DNA of 64,000 bases, from NCBI RefSeq assembly GCF_003337575.1, contig NZ_QPJM01000004.1, positions 326,789 to 390,788 on the forward strand, in the 5' to 3' direction. Positions 48,419 through 56,944 of this stretch are shown piece by piece. Within the stretch, counting starts at the first letter, position 1, and each line of letters begins with the position of its first letter. The notes under the pieces were generated by a model that was not told where the DNA came from, searched no databases, and saw only the letters and a program-made list of their open reading frames with translations. A program made the position numbers and the translations under genes. This DNA is from Phyllobacterium bourgognense (lineage in GTDB: Bacteria > Pseudomonadota > Alphaproteobacteria > Rhizobiales > Rhizobiaceae).

Positions 48419-49537
48419 ATGTCATTTCTCCAGATCAAAGACCTGCATAAATCCTACGGCAATGTGCCGATCCTCAAGGATATCAATATCGAGATAGACG
48501 AGGGCGGCTTCCTCGTGCTCGTCGGTCCTTCAGGCTGCGGCAAGTCCACGTTGCTCAACACCATCGCGGGGCTGGAACCGATCACCTCCGGCGATATCTC
48601 CATCAAGGGCAAGTCGATCAGCGGACTGCATCCCTCCAAGCGCGATATCGCGATGGTGTTTCAGTCCTATGCGCTCTATCCGAATATGACCGTTGGCGGC
48701 AACATCGCCTTCGGCATGGAAATTCGGGGCGTTCCGAAGCCGGAGCGCGAAAAGGCCATCAAGCAGGTTGCCGACATGCTGCAGATCGGCCATCTGCTCG
48801 AGCGCAAGCCCAGCCAGCTTTCCGGTGGCCAGCGTCAGCGCGTCGCCATGGGCCGCGCGCTTGTGCGCAATCCGCAGGTATTCCTGTTCGACGAACCGCT
48901 CTCCAATCTTGATGCCAAGCTGCGCGTTGATATGCGCACGGAAATCAAGCGGCTGCACCAGCGCATGAAGACCACCATCGTTTATGTGACGCACGACCAG
49001 ATTGAGGCGATGACGCTCGCCAGCAAGATCGCGGTTCTGAAGGATGGCGTGCTGCAACAGTTCGGCACCCCGGCGGAAATCTACAACAACCCGACCAATC
49101 TTTTCGTTGCCGATTTCATGGGGTCACCGGCGATGAACCTGCTCAAGGCCAGGATTGAAGGCAGCGCTTCGGATCTGCATGTCGTGCTCGATCGGCCAGA
49201 TGCGGCACCCCTGCGCCTGCCGATCAAGAAGACCAACAGCGCTCTCGTCGGATATGCCGGCAAGGATGTCATCTTCGGCATTCGCCCGGAAGCGCTGACT
49301 GATCCGGATGGCGCGGACCGCAATGCGGGTTCGCTGGTTGAGGGCGAGTGCCTGATCGAAGTGGTCGAGCCCGCAGGTTCGGATACTTTCGCGGTGACGA
49401 AGCTTGGCGGCAAGGAAGTGGTTGCCCGCCTGCGTGCGGATGCGCAGATTGTTCCCGGGGCGAAAACACAGCTCGCCTTCAATCTGGACAAGGCCGTATT
49501 CTTCGATCCGCAATCGCAATTGCGTATCGGCGCCTGA
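48419..49537 (+). CDS. Sugar ABC transporter ATP-binding protein (MalK/UgpC type)
   Basis: A 372-residue ATPase with Walker [10 protein letters not shown], signature [16 protein letters not shown], Walker [17 protein letters not shown]-loop [12 protein letters not shown] and a C-terminal TOBE domain. All catalytic motifs are intact. It completes the importer begun at 45318 and runs almost directly into the first GMC gene. Confidence 0.94.
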   Translation: MSFLQIKDLHKSYGNVPILKDINIEIDEGGFLVLVGPSGCGKSTLLNTIAGLEPITSGDISIKGKSISGLHPSKRDIAMVFQSYALYPNMTVGGNIAFGMEIRGVPKPEREKAIKQVADMLQIGHLLERKPSQLSGGQRQRVAMGRALVRNPQVFLFDEPLSNLDAKLRVDMRTEIKRLHQRMKTTIVYVTHDQIEAMTLASKIAVLKDGVLQQFGTPAEIYNNPTNLFVADFMGSPAMNLLKARIEGSASDLHVVLDRPDAAPLRLPIKKTNSALVGYAGKDVIFGIRPEALTDPDGADRNAGSLVEGECLIEVVEPAGSDTFAVTKLGGKEVVARLRADAQIVPGAKTQLAFNLDKAVFFDPQSQLRIGA

Positions 49538-49553
49538 AGCGCATGAACGGTCA

Positions 49554-51083
49554 ATGCGCATGAGCCAGGAGGTACAACCGGCCACAGCCGCAGATATCGT
49601 GATCATTGGCTCAGGCATTGGCGGCGCGACGATGGCGGCAGGACTTGCCGCCTCGGGCGCGGATATCCTCATCCTTGAGGCGGGCGATCACCTGCCCGAT
49701 CGTCCCGAGAATCGCGATCCCCGGGCGATCTTCCAGCGTGGCTTCTTCCGCCCGAGGGAAAACTGGTACGACGAGACCGGGAGCGCCTTCAACCCCGGCA
49801 ACTATTACAATGTGGGCGGCAATTCGAAATTCTACGGGGCGGTGCTGACGCGCTATCGCTCCGAGGATTTCGAGGAGATGCAGCATCTCGAAGGCGTGTC
49901 GCCTGCCTGGCCCTTTCCTTATGAGGAATTGGAACCTTGGTATGGCAAGGCCGAAGCTTTGTTCCAGGTTCGAGGCAAGTTAGGCGAAGACCCGACCGAG
50001 CCGCTCCATTCGACACCCTACGACTTTCCCCCGGTTCCTGACGAAGCGCCTATCGCTGCCTTGCGGGAGCGGCTGAAGACGGCGGGTATTCACCCATCCA
50101 CTTTGCCGCTCGGAGTCGATATCGATACCTGGCTGTCCCACGGCAAGACTCCATGGGACGCGCATCCCAACAGTTTCAACGGCAAGATGGATGCCGAGAC
50201 CACAGCTCTGGCATCCGCGCTCAAACACAAGAATGTCAGATTGCAGACCAATTCCCGTGTCACCCGGCTTGAAACTGTACCTGACGGCACCACCATCGCC
50301 GCGGTGCACTATGAAAAAGACGGCACGCGCTACATCATCAAGCCCAAGCTTGTCATCCTTTCTGCCGGCGCGGTCCAGTCTGCCGTGCTGCTCCTGCGTT
50401 CCGCCGATGAAGCCAATCCCGCCGGCCTTGCCAATCGTTCCGATCAGGTCGGGCGCAATTTCATGAACCACAATCTCTCGGCGGTCATCGGCTTCGATCC
50501 ACGGTTCAGGAATGATTCCGTCTACCAGAAAACCTTTGGTTTCAATGATTTCTACCTGTCCGACGGCAATGGCGGTGCGCCGCTCGGCAATGCCCAACTG
50601 CTCGGACGCATAAGCGGACCAGTGCTTAAATCGGATCTGAAGCTCGTGCCCGAGTGGATACTCGATCGCTTCTGCGCCCATACGGTGGATTTTCTTGCAA
50701 TGAGCGAGGATGTGCCAAAACCGGACAGCCGCGTTCGCGTCGATGGCGACAGGATCATCCTTGAATGGATCCGCAGCAATTGGCCGGCGCATCAAAAGCT
50801 GGTTGCGCAGATCAAATCGGTGCTGCGCTCGGCCGGTTTCCCGCTCGTTCTCTCCAAGGCCTTCGACCGCAAGACCCCGTCGCATCAATGCGGCACGGTC
50901 CGCATGGGTGACGACCCGGCGCACGCGCCGCTCGACATCTATTGCCGCGCCTTTCAGCACCCGAACCTGTTCGTGGTCGATGCAGCGTTCCTGCCAACCT
51001 CCGCCGCCGTCAATCCGGCACTGACCATTGCTGCGCAGGCATTGCGTGTGGCGGATCATATCGTGTCGAAGGAGCTTGCGTGA
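49554..51083 (+). CDS. GMC-family FAD oxidoreductase (first), sugar/glycoside oxidase-like
   Basis: A 509-residue flavoprotein. The FAD motif is IIGSGIGGATMAAGLAAS near residue 17, followed by YYNVGGNSKFYGAVLTRY and WPFPYEELEPWYGKAEAL, a layout shared with glucoside 3-dehydrogenase / pyranose 2-oxidase-like enzymes. The C-terminus has HQCGTVRMG and the active-site segment DAAFLPTSAAVNPALTIAA. The start is ATG 49554 or 49560. It has no signal peptide. It overlaps the SDR start by one base. Oxidation of a sugar ring hydroxyl is the best guess. Confidence 0.88.
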   Translation: MRMSQEVQPATAADIVIIGSGIGGATMAAGLAASGADILILEAGDHLPDRPENRDPRAIFQRGFFRPRENWYDETGSAFNPGNYYNVGGNSKFYGAVLTRYRSEDFEEMQHLEGVSPAWPFPYEELEPWYGKAEALFQVRGKLGEDPTEPLHSTPYDFPPVPDEAPIAALRERLKTAGIHPSTLPLGVDIDTWLSHGKTPWDAHPNSFNGKMDAETTALASALKHKNVRLQTNSRVTRLETVPDGTTIAAVHYEKDGTRYIIKPKLVILSAGAVQSAVLLLRSADEANPAGLANRSDQVGRNFMNHNLSAVIGFDPRFRNDSVYQKTFGFNDFYLSDGNGGAPLGNAQLLGRISGPVLKSDLKLVPEWILDRFCAHTVDFLAMSEDVPKPDSRVRVDGDRIILEWIRSNWPAHQKLVAQIKSVLRSAGFPLVLSKAFDRKTPSHQCGTVRMGDDPAHAPLDIYCRAFQHPNLFVVDAAFLPTSAAVNPALTIAAQALRVADHIVSKELA

Positions 51084-51847
51084 TGAAACCTGTGGCTCTC
51101 GTCACCGGCGCGCGCCGCGGCATCGGGCTTGGCATAGCCAAAGCTCTGGCATCGAAGGGCTTCAACCTTGCCATCACCGACATTGTCGATGACGCCACCA
51201 GTCAATCGGCAATCAAAACGCTCGAGAAGCTCGGTGCCAGGGCCGTCTTCATCCAGTCGGACATAGCTGACCTTTCAAGCCATGGCGCAACAGCCGAGAC
51301 CGCCATTGCGAAGTTCGGCCGAATCGATTGCCTCGTCAACAATGCCGGTATCGGCTCGAAAGTTCGTGGAGATTTCCTCGATCTTGAGCCAGCTAACTAT
51401 AATACGATTTTCGACATCAATCTGCGCGGGACCGTGTTCTTCACGCAGGCTGTATTGCGGACGATGCTGGCAGGGAACACCTCATCCCATCCGCGCTCGA
51501 TCATTAATATAACATCTGTTTCCGCCGGGATGACCTCGCCTGAACGGCTCGATTACTGCATGACAAAAGCGGCGCTGGCTGCCTTCACCCAAGGCCTCGC
51601 CCTGCGTCTGGCAGATCAGGGCATCAGCGTCTTCGACGTGCGCCCCGGTATCATCCGTTCAGACATGACTGCGGTTGCCGCGGCGAAATACGACAAACTG
51701 ATCGCCGAGGGCCTTGTGCCCATGAAGCGCTGGGGCGAGCCGGAAGATCTCGGCCGCATCGTCACGGCGCTGGCCAGCGGCGATTTCAACTTTGCCACCG
51801 GCTCCGTCATCAATGCCGATGGCGCCCTTTCGATAAGCAGGCTCTAA
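51083..51847 (+). CDS. SDR-family oxidoreductase
   Basis: A 254-residue classical SDR with TGARRGIGLGIAKALASK, NNAGIGSKVRG, and the catalytic Y-C-M-T-K in LDYCMTKAALAAFTQG. The C-terminus WGEPEDLGRIVTALASGDFN is typical. It lies between two GMC flavoprotein genes, with one-base overlap upstream and three bases downstream. It probably acts on the same intermediates. It is often annotated as 3-ketoacyl-ACP reductase. Confidence 0.9.
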   Translation: MKPVALVTGARRGIGLGIAKALASKGFNLAITDIVDDATSQSAIKTLEKLGARAVFIQSDIADLSSHGATAETAIAKFGRIDCLVNNAGIGSKVRGDFLDLEPANYNTIFDINLRGTVFFTQAVLRTMLAGNTSSHPRSIINITSVSAGMTSPERLDYCMTKAALAAFTQGLALRLADQGISVFDVRPGIIRSDMTAVAAAKYDKLIAEGLVPMKRWGEPEDLGRIVTALASGDFNFATGSVINADGALSISRL

Positions 51848-51850
51848 ACC

Positions 51851-53506
51851 ATGACCTATGACTACATCATCACCGGCGCGGGTCCTGCAGGTTGCGTCCT
51901 CGCCAATCGCCTCAGTGAAGATCCGGCAATTTCCGTGCTGCTGCTGGAAGCAGGCGGCGGCGATTGGAACCCGCTGTTCCACATGCCCGCCGGCTTCGCC
52001 AAGATGACCAAGGGCGTCGCGAGCTGGGGCTGGGAAACCGTCCCGCAGAAGTACATGAAAAACCGTGTGCTTCGCTATACACAGGCCAAGGTCATCGGTG
52101 GCGGGTCGAGCATCAATGCGCAGCTTTACACGCGCGGAAATGCAACCGACTACGATTTGTGGGCGAGCGAGGATGGTTGCAAAGGCTGGAGTTACCGCGA
52201 TGTCCTGCCCTATTTCAAGCGCGCCGAAGACAATCAGCGTTTTGCCGACGACTACCATTCCTATGGCGGGCCGCTGGGCGTCTCCATGCCCGCGGCCACC
52301 TTGCCGATCTGCGATGCCTATATCCGCGCCGGTCAGGAGCTGGGCATACCCTATAATCATGATTTCAACGGTAGGCAGCAGGCTGGCGTTGGTTTTTACC
52401 AGCTGACGCAGCGCGATCGCCGCCGGTCGTCCGCGTCGATGGCCTATCTCACGCCTATAAAAGAGCGCAAGAACCTGACAGTCCGCACCGGCGCCCAGGT
52501 ATCGAGGGTCATCGTCGAGGGCAAGCGTGCCATTGGTGTCGAGATCATCAACAACAATGCACGCGAAATTGTCCGGGCCAACCGCGAGGTTCTGGTGAGT
52601 TCCGGCGCAATAGGCTCGCCAAAACTCCTGCTGCAATCCGGCATTGGCCCCGCCGATCACTTGAAAAGCGTCGGCGTGCCGGTGGTACATGATCTGCCGG
52701 GCGTCGGCGAGAACATGCAGGATCACCTTGACCTGTTCGTCATCTGCGAATGCACCGGCGATCACACCTATGATGGTGTAGCCAAGCTGCACAGGACCCT
52801 GTGGGCCGGGCTGCAATATGTGCTGTTCCGCTCAGGACCTGTGGCGTCGAGCCTGTTCGAGACCGGCGGTTTCTGGTACGCCGATGACGAGGCCCGCTCG
52901 CCCGATATCCAGTTTCATCTTGGCCTCGGTTCCGGCATTGAAGCAGGTGTTGAGCGGTTGAAGAATGCCGGCGTCACGTTGAATTCGGCTTATCTGCATC
53001 CCCGTTCACGCGGCACCGTTCGGCTGCAATCGGCGGATCCATCCGCGGCACCGCTGATCGATCCGAACTATTGGAGCGATCCGCATGATCGAAAGATGTC
53101 GATCGAGGGGCTGAAGCTCGCCAGGGAAATCATGCAACAGGCGGCGTTGAAACCATTCGTCATGGCGGAGCGCCTGCCAGGACCAAAATACAATACCGAC
53201 GAGGAACTGTTCGACTATGGCTGCGCCAATGCCAAGACCGATCATCATCCGGTCGGTACGTGCAAGATGGGCACCGACCCCATGGCCGTCGTCGATTTGG
53301 AGCTGAAGGTTCGAGGTCTTGAAGGTCTGCGTGTCTGCGACAGTTCGGTGATACCGCGCGTCCCGTCCTGCAACACCAACGCGCCAACGATCATGATGGG
53401 CGAAAAAGGTGCGGATATCATTCGCGAAATGACACCGCTGCCTCCAGCGATCTTCTCCAATGAAATGAATGAAAAACGCCCGCGGGCGCGGGCAGATATT
53501 CGCTGA
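51851..53506 (+). CDS. GMC-family FAD oxidoreductase (second), alcohol/choline dehydrogenase-like
   Basis: A 551-residue flavoprotein of the choline/alcohol dehydrogenase branch. The FAD motif is YIITGAGPAGCVLANRLSED, then the GMC signatures VIGGGSSINAQLYTRGNATD and VSSGAIGSPKLLLQSGIGP, and the active site in HPVGTCKMG followed by VCDSSVIPRVPSCNTNAPTI. It is the last gene of the island. It is clearly different from the first GMC enzyme (49554), so two separate oxidations are implied. It probably oxidises a primary alcohol. Confidence 0.93.
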   Translation: MTYDYIITGAGPAGCVLANRLSEDPAISVLLLEAGGGDWNPLFHMPAGFAKMTKGVASWGWETVPQKYMKNRVLRYTQAKVIGGGSSINAQLYTRGNATDYDLWASEDGCKGWSYRDVLPYFKRAEDNQRFADDYHSYGGPLGVSMPAATLPICDAYIRAGQELGIPYNHDFNGRQQAGVGFYQLTQRDRRRSSASMAYLTPIKERKNLTVRTGAQVSRVIVEGKRAIGVEIINNNAREIVRANREVLVSSGAIGSPKLLLQSGIGPADHLKSVGVPVVHDLPGVGENMQDHLDLFVICECTGDHTYDGVAKLHRTLWAGLQYVLFRSGPVASSLFETGGFWYADDEARSPDIQFHLGLGSGIEAGVERLKNAGVTLNSAYLHPRSRGTVRLQSADPSAAPLIDPNYWSDPHDRKMSIEGLKLAREIMQQAALKPFVMAERLPGPKYNTDEELFDYGCANAKTDHHPVGTCKMGTDPMAVVDLELKVRGLEGLRVCDSSVIPRVPSCNTNAPTIMMGEKGADIIREMTPLPPAIFSNEMNEKRPRARADIR

Positions 53507-53517
53507 CGGCTCCACTT

Positions 53518-53630
53518 ACCCTCCCCCTGGTGGGGAGGGAGGCTGCGTAGCAGTAGGGAGGGGTTCTTTTGCAACGTTAAGAAGGCCCCTCCCGTCGCTT
53601 CGCTCCGCCCTCCCCCTCAAAGGGGGAGAT
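53518..53630. repeat. Cluster of CCCTCCCC-type intergenic palindromes
   Basis: Several GC-rich inverted units lie here, such as CCCTCCCCCTGGTGGGGAGGG at its start and GCCCTCCCCCT...AGGGGGA near the end, with CCCCTCCCGTCGCTTCGCTC between. Rhizobial genomes carry such units after genes. It ends the island and separates it from DUF982. Transcription termination may occur here. Confidence 0.6.
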
Positions 53631-53645
53631 AAGTGCCGTCACACC

Positions 53646-53900
53646 TCAATGCAGTCTGGTATCCAGAAATACGCCGGCCTCACGCGCGGCGCTGATAAAG
53701 GCATGGCGCGCCTTGTGCGCTGGCTTCCAGCCGTCAAGCGCATCAAGGCAGGCTTGCAGAGCCCGGCGATAGCTCGGTCCTTTCTTGGCGGGCCAATAAC
53801 TTCGCAGGCATTCGATCGCTTCCCAAACGCTGGAGACTGCTCGTTGACCGGCAGTTCCAAGAGTGATCATAACCGGGATGGGAAAACGCTTGTCGTTCAT
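53646..53900 (-). CDS. DUF982-domain protein
   Basis: An 84-residue protein of the DUF982 family, found mainly in Rhizobiales. The core WEAIECLRSYWPAKKGPSYR followed by ALQACLDALDG and ARHAFISAAREAGVF is the usual pattern. The ATG at 53900 is preceded by GGAGG at good spacing; the longer open frame upstream does not resemble the family. Function unknown. It is not linked to neighbours. Confidence 0.85.
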   Translation of the reverse strand: MNDKRFPIPVMITLGTAGQRAVSSVWEAIECLRSYWPAKKGPSYRRALQACLDALDGWKPAHKARHAFISAAREAGVFLDTRLH

Positions 53901-54208
53901 CACTTCCTCCACAAATGTCGGATAGTTTGGCAGCGGTTTTGCGCCGTTCAGCCAACCATAGAAATGAGTCCGGTATGAGTCCGGTTCCATGACAATTTGA
54001 AGAAATATTCTTGAACGATCGAAGGGTAGGGCTCCGACCAACCGGCCCTATCATTGGCAGTCATCTGTTTTTTAGATGACCCTAAACAATCTATGTATTG
54101 GATAGGTGCCGGAACTCTCACTAACCATCGATATGCGCCGAACGGCGCACTTCGCTTGGGAGAGCGAAGGCAAGGGGGACCGGGAAAATATTCACTGGGA
54201 GGAACATG
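53901..54208. other. Intergenic region between divergent DUF982 and solute-binding genes
   Basis: No supported gene in these 308 bases. A perfect 11-base tandem duplication (ATGAGTCCGGT twice) lies at 53964-53985. The right part should carry the promoter of the binding-protein gene at 54209, whose ribosome site GGAGGA is at 54198-54203. Confidence 0.45.
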
Positions 54209-55270
54209 ATGAATATAGACAAATTCCGCCGCGGTTTTGCACGATCCGCCGCCTGCGTTGCACTCATCATTGGTACGTTGCTCGGTCCGGCACTGGCACA
54301 ATCCGCCATCGACGAGATTGCCAAGTATGGTGGCGCGGATCGCATGGACCGGCTGGTCGCGGGAGCCAGGAAAGAAGGGGCGCTTACGCTGTACACCGCG
54401 ACACCCGTCGAGGATGTCATGGCGATCACCAAGGCTTTTGAAACCAAGTATGGAATTCCCGTTACCGTCTGGCGGGGCAGTTCCGAAGATGTGCTGCATC
54501 GTGCCGTGACGGAAATAAAGGCCGGCCGCAATGAAGTCGACGTCATCGAAACGAATGGACCGGAGTTGGAAGCGCTGCATCGCGAAGGGGTGCTCCAACC
54601 GATAGAATCGCCGGTGATGTCCGACATTTATCCCGACGCGGTTCCGCGAGCCAGGGATTGGGTCGGAAGCCGGCTCAACATCATTACCGCAGCCTATAAC
54701 ACCAACCTTGTCAAGGAAGCAGATCTGCCCAAGACATGGCAGGATCTTCTCGATCCGCGTTGGTCCGGCAAAATCGGTCTGGAAGCCGAGGCCTATGACT
54801 GGATGGCAACCATCGCTGCAACGTTTCCCTCCGAGAAAGAGGGCAACGATTTCTTCCGCAAGCTCGCGGCGACAAATGGCCTTTCGCTACGCAAGGGTCA
54901 CTCCCTCCTCTCCCAACTCACCGCCTCGGGCGAAGTGCCCTTTGCCTTGACGACGTATCTCTATAAAGCCGATCAGATGCACAAGGATGGTGCGCCGATC
55001 AATTGGTATGCGCTTGGTCAGTCGGTGGCGCGCATCAACGGCCTAGGCGTGGCCCGCACCGCCCGGCACCCGAATGCTGCAGTGCTTTTTCAGGACTTCA
55101 CCCTGACCGACGGGCAGAAAATCCTCGCGGATCGCGGATTCACGCCTACCAATGTCAAGCTCGTCCCGCTTCCGGAAGGATTGCAGGTGCGCGTTGTCGA
55201 CCCATCCAGCACGCTGGATAATTTGCCGAAGTGGCGCGACACCTTCAACGCGGCCGTCAAGGGTCAATGA
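54209..55270 (+). CDS. Extracellular solute-binding protein (iron/organic-anion type), orphan
   Basis: A 353-residue binding protein of the FbpA-like family 1 group. The signal peptide (ACVALIIGTLLGPALAQ) is followed by VAGARKEGALTLYTATPVED, the usual start of this family, and later WQDLLDPRWSGKIGLEAEAY. ATG 54209 is preferred over 54206 because GGAGGA then has normal spacing. No permease or ATPase gene lies nearby; the next gene is a Pht5-like protein. The ligand is unknown (iron, polyamine or organic acid). Confidence 0.88.
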   Translation: MNIDKFRRGFARSAACVALIIGTLLGPALAQSAIDEIAKYGGADRMDRLVAGARKEGALTLYTATPVEDVMAITKAFETKYGIPVTVWRGSSEDVLHRAVTEIKAGRNEVDVIETNGPELEALHREGVLQPIESPVMSDIYPDAVPRARDWVGSRLNIITAAYNTNLVKEADLPKTWQDLLDPRWSGKIGLEAEAYDWMATIAATFPSEKEGNDFFRKLAATNGLSLRKGHSLLSQLTASGEVPFALTTYLYKADQMHKDGAPINWYALGQSVARINGLGVARTARHPNAAVLFQDFTLTDGQKILADRGFTPTNVKLVPLPEGLQVRVVDPSSTLDNLPKWRDTFNAAVKGQ

Positions 55271-55334
55271 ATTTGCGGCGGCCCCTCGACCGAATGTTCT
55301 CCGCTCTGAGATAGCAAGCAATCAGGAACTTGGC

Positions 55335-56324
55335 ATGACCAGCAAACAACTTACGATAGCCACGACCGACTATGATCACTTTCGTGATTTCCGCACTGGC
55401 GCAGTGAGGGCCGAGGGACTTGACCTGAACTGGTTGACCCTGGGTCATCACGAGATTTTCGCGCGGTTTACCTTCAATCGCGAATGGGACATCAGTGAGC
55501 TTTCGTTTGCCAAGTTCATGGCGCAGGTCAGCCAGCCCGACAGCGACATCATCGGCTTGCCGGTCATTTGCTCGCGGCTGTTCCGGTTCAGTTCATTTTA
55601 CGTCAACAAGAACAGCGGCATCAAGACGGTCGAGGACTTGCGCGGGAAGCGGATCGGCTCGCCGGAATGGGCACATTCCGCGGCCGTCTACATGCGCGGC
55701 TGGATGCACAATGATTGCGGCGTCAAATTGCAGGACGTTCATTGGTATCAGGCCGGGGCCAACGCATCGGGGCGCATCGAGAAGGTCGATCTCGACTTGC
55801 CGGAAGGCGTCAAGCTGACCCGCGTCGGCGACAAGTCTCTCTCGGAGATGCTCGCCTCCGGCGAGATCGATTGCGCCATCATCGCCCGGCCACCCACCTG
55901 TTTCCTCGAGGGGGACCCCAATATCGAACGATTGTTTCCAGATTATCTGGAGATGGAGGAGGAATATTACGAGCGCACGCGCATCTGGCCGATCATGCAC
56001 ATCATCGCGCTGAAGAAACACCTGCTTGACGACAATCCGTGGATCGCCCGCAACCTTTACAATGCTTTCGAGGAGTCCAAGAACCGCAGCCTCGAACGTC
56101 TGCTCGATCCTGCCGTCTCGCGTTATCCCTTGCCGTGGCTTGCCACCTACGCCCGCCGCATGCGCGCGCTCTTCGACGGCGATACCTTTCCCTTCGGCAT
56201 CGAAAAGAACCGGGCAACCTTCGAACAGATGATGCTCTATACTTATCAGCAGGGTATCGCCCAACGACATATGACTCCCGAGCAGGTTTTCCCGGAAGGC
56301 ATTATGACCCGGATCGTCATCTGA
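55335..56324 (+). CDS. 4,5-dihydroxyphthalate decarboxylase-like / substrate-binding-fold protein
   Basis: A 329-residue protein with no signal peptide. The start LTIATTDYDHFRDFRTG, then FARFTFNREWDISELSFAKF and IIGLPVICSRLFRFSSFYVN, match the Pht5-like family (4,5-dihydroxyphthalate decarboxylase), which has a periplasmic-binding-protein fold. The ATG at 55335 is chosen because the upstream open frame overlaps the previous gene. It follows the orphan binding protein by 64 bases and so may share its transcript. True decarboxylase activity is not certain. Confidence 0.82.
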   Translation: MTSKQLTIATTDYDHFRDFRTGAVRAEGLDLNWLTLGHHEIFARFTFNREWDISELSFAKFMAQVSQPDSDIIGLPVICSRLFRFSSFYVNKNSGIKTVEDLRGKRIGSPEWAHSAAVYMRGWMHNDCGVKLQDVHWYQAGANASGRIEKVDLDLPEGVKLTRVGDKSLSEMLASGEIDCAIIARPPTCFLEGDPNIERLFPDYLEMEEEYYERTRIWPIMHIIALKKHLLDDNPWIARNLYNAFEESKNRSLERLLDPAVSRYPLPWLATYARRMRALFDGDTFPFGIEKNRATFEQMMLYTYQQGIAQRHMTPEQVFPEGIMTRIVI

Positions 56325-56389
56325 TTTTTGAAGCCTTTCAGATTCTAATCGAAACGCGCCTCCCTCTCCGTCATCCTTGCGCACTTCCT

Positions 56390-56427
56390 TCTCCGTCATC
56401 CTCGGGCTTGACCCGAGGACCCACGGC
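56390..56427 (+). repeat. 38-base inverted repeat, left copy
   Basis: Exact reverse complement of 56557-56594. The core CCTCGGGCTTGACCCGAGG is itself a hairpin of 7-base arms, a unit widespread in intergenic DNA of Rhizobiales. The copies face each other across 129 bases. Confidence 0.85.
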
Positions 56428-56556
56428 AAAGGAGTATGGACATGCCCGCCATTGCAGCTGCATCCAGTCATTGAAAAACGGTGATGCGGCTTACCATTGA
56501 GAAACTGCCCTGGCTGGAATGCGTTTTCGCGCGACGCGATCTTATAGCGCTTCTCA

Positions 56557-56594
56557 GCCGTGGGTCCTCGGGTCAAGCCCGAGGATGACGGAGA
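56557..56594 (-). repeat. 38-base inverted repeat, right copy
   Basis: Exact reverse complement of 56390-56427 over all 38 bases, implying recent duplication or conversion. The pair could form a cruciform or long stem-loop in RNA after the Pht5-like gene. Confidence 0.85.
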
Positions 56595-56701
56595 GGTCGA
56601 GGACGTGATGAAGCAGAGGTGGCGGGAGCGGGTATGTCTCAAACCTGAACACTCGAGGACGTGGTGATAATTTAAGGTTTTGGCTTGGAATCCGTTGTAT
56701 G

Positions 56702-56818
56702 CCCCCACCCCGACGCTTCGCGCCGACCCTCCCACGTTGGGGAGGGTGAAGGGTGTACTTGCTTGGCGCCCCACCTCCCCCTTGACGGGGGAGGTCGCTG
56801 CGCAGCTGCGAGTGGGGG
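56702..56818. repeat. C-rich palindromic repeat block
   Basis: Nested inverted units: outer CCCCCAC / GTGGGGG at the edges, ACCCTCCC / GGGAGGGT and ACCTCCCCC / GGGGGAGGT inside. It belongs to the same family as 8237-8257 and 53518-53630. Confidence 0.6.
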
Positions 56819-56944
56819 TGAATAGTTAAATCGTCACTACAGCTAGTATGAAAGGTTCTATCCTCCGCAAGCTATATAACCCTCTTCAGCATGACCTGAT
56901 CCTGCCGGCATGGTAAGACGGGCTCGTGCAGAGGAGGAAAACCT

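Larger units (their letters stand above)
56325..56944. other. 620-base intergenic region rich in inverted repeats, no gene
   Basis: No convincing coding sequence. It holds two perfect 38-base inverted copies (56390-56427 and 56557-56594) and a block of C-rich palindromes (56702-56818). The LysR promoter should lie in the last 120 bases. The ribosome site GAGGAGGAAAA lies just before its GTG start. Confidence 0.6.

Noticed and set aside
55593..56774. 393-residue minus-strand frame running from the Pht5-like gene into the repeats
   Set aside because: Half lies opposite a real gene and half is repeat DNA; no domain is visible.
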